This document shows, piece after piece, positions 63,082 through 64,000 of a DNA stretch of 64,000 nt (positions are counted from its first letter, which is position 1; every line of letters starts with the position of its first letter). The notes under the pieces were generated by a model, which saw nothing but the letters and a program-made list of their open reading frames with translations, did no database searches and was not told the origin of the DNA. Both the position numbers and the translations under genes were made by a program. The stretch is taken from contig DDVX01000019.1 in NCBI GenBank assembly GCA_002345575.1, forward strand, positions 1 through 64,000. Direction: 5' to 3'. Origin of the DNA: Stutzerimonas stutzeri (GTDB lineage Bacteria; Pseudomonadota; Gammaproteobacteria; Pseudomonadales; Pseudomonadaceae).

Positions 63082-64000
63082 ATGAGTGTTTCTCTCCCGT
63101 ACTGGCGTCTTTCCGGCTTTTATTTCTTCTACTTCGCGCTGCTCGGGGCGACGGCGCCGTTTTTCGGTTTGTATTTCGCCCATCTCGGTTTTTCCGCAGA
63201 GCGCATCGGCGAGCTGGTGGCGATTCCCATGCTGATGCGCTGTCTGGCGCCGAATCTTTGGGGCTGGTTGGGGGATGCGACAGGGCAGCGTCTGGCCATC
63301 GTGCGTATCGGGGCGCTCTGCACACTGCTGTCGTTCGGTTTGATCTTTTTCGACAAAAGCTACTCCTGGTTGGTACTGGTGATGGCCTTGCATGCGTTCT
63401 TTTGGCATGCGGTGCTGCCGCAGTTCGAGGTGATCACTCTGGCGCATCTGCGCGAAGAGGCGACGCGCTACAGCCAGATTCGTCTGTGGGGCAGCATTGG
63501 TTTCATCGTTGCGGTGGTAGGGCTGGGTGCGCTGTTCGAACGAATCAGTCTGGATATCTACCCGGTGGCGATCATGACGGTTATGGCGGGTATCGTCCTG
63601 GGTAGCGTCTGGGTACCCAATGCCCAGCCTGAACACCGTCCTGAAACGGCCGGGCAAGGTGGCTTCCTGCGACAACTGTGCCGCCCTGGTGTATTGGCCT
63701 TTTATGCCTGTGTAGGCCTGATGCAGGTGAGCCACGGGCCGTACTACACCTTTTTCAGCATCCATCTGGAAGCACTTGGCTACGAGCGGGGCACCATTGG
63801 TCTGCTCTGGGCGTTGGGCGTCATCGCCGAGGTCCTGCTGTTTCTGGTGATGGCGGCGCTGCTCAAGCGCTTCTCCCTACGCCTGGTGCTGGTGACAAGC
63901 TTCCTGCTGGCGGCGCTACGCTGGATATTGCTGGGAACGCTGGCCGATCATCTTGTGGTGCTGATGCTTGCGCAGCTGATGCATGCTGCCACCTTTGGTA
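63082..64000 (+). CDS. MFS transporter, N-terminal part (HcaT-like), cut by window end
   Basis: 306 complete codons from ATG 63082, open to the edge. About eight membrane helices so far; MFS_1-like features include YFALLGATAPFFGLYFAHLG near the start and the loop APNLWGWLGDATGQR between helices 2 and 3. Resembles the 3-phenylpropionate/HcaT-type permeases and the MFS gene that follows aroC in P. aeruginosa. Substrate unknown. Confidence 0.85.
   Translation, partial: MSVSLPYWRLSGFYFFYFALLGATAPFFGLYFAHLGFSAERIGELVAIPMLMRCLAPNLWGWLGDATGQRLAIVRIGALCTLLSFGLIFFDKSYSWLVLVMALHAFFWHAVLPQFEVITLAHLREEATRYSQIRLWGSIGFIVAVVGLGALFERISLDIYPVAIMTVMAGIVLGSVWVPNAQPEHRPETAGQGGFLRQLCRPGVLAFYACVGLMQVSHGPYYTFFSIHLEALGYERGTIGLLWALGVIAEVLLFLVMAALLKRFSLRLVLVTSFLLAALRWILLGTLADHLVVLMLAQLMHAATFG

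Overview
The window reads as one chromosomal stretch of a gamma-proteobacterium of the Pseudomonas group, probably close to Stutzerimonas (P. stutzeri-like). Evidence is the PQQ/erc ethanol-oxidation cluster, gacA-uvrC-pgsA-tRNA-Gly, the queF/mlaA/rssB/rssC/tal/dusA block, the tyrA-aroA fusion, and the high-GC coding style. Species assignment is inference from gene content and remembered Pseudomonas gene order; no search was run.

Layout: (1) 1-8744, alcohol oxidation: the end of aldehyde dehydrogenase exaC, then pqqA-B-C-D-E-pqqH (cofactor PQQ), iron alcohol dehydrogenase ercA and hybrid sensor kinase ercS. (2) 8901-12101, gacA (TTG start), uvrC, pgsA and tRNA-Gly(GCC). (3) 12083-35458, a 23.4-kb copper/silver-resistance genomic island inserted in the 3' end of tRNA-Gly. 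It is bounded by a 22-bp direct repeat, carries a P4-type integrase beside attL and a 5'-truncated MobH-type traI beside attR, and looks like an internally deleted relative of an integrative conjugative element. (4) 35706-45061, core genes: ABC-2 exporter, queF, mlaA, PilZ protein, rssB-rssC, tal, dusA. (5) 45062-56134, gyrA, serC-pheA-hisC-tyrA/aroA-cmk-rpsA. (6) 56232-64000, marR/gst, folE, smr, isochorismatase-like hydrolase, prmB, aroC and an MFS transporter cut by the window end.

The island is the main point of interest. It combines a cytosolic Cu+/Ag+ P1B-ATPase, a CopZ-like chaperone with a Cys-rich tail, a DUF411 protein, DsbD, a 19-cysteine Csp-like copper store, the CopR/CopS two-component system, a cupredoxin, CopA multicopper oxidase, a small His/Met-rich protein overlapping CopB, two small secreted proteins (one DUF2790, one unrecognised), and a CusCBA-type RND efflux pump whose CusB has a duplicated metal-binding module. 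Nearly every transcription unit in the island is preceded by a 14-bp palindrome TTACAnnnnTGTAA (five exact copies, two with one mismatch). I read these as the binding sites of the island's own CopR, tying cytosolic export, storage, periplasmic oxidation and trans-envelope efflux into one regulon.

No CRISPR array, intact insertion sequence or rRNA was seen. No wholly new system is proven. The least explained parts are the two small cop-box genes, the 735-bp non-coding stretch at 26403-27137, and a terminator-bounded segment between copR and the cupredoxin gene that could encode a small RNA.
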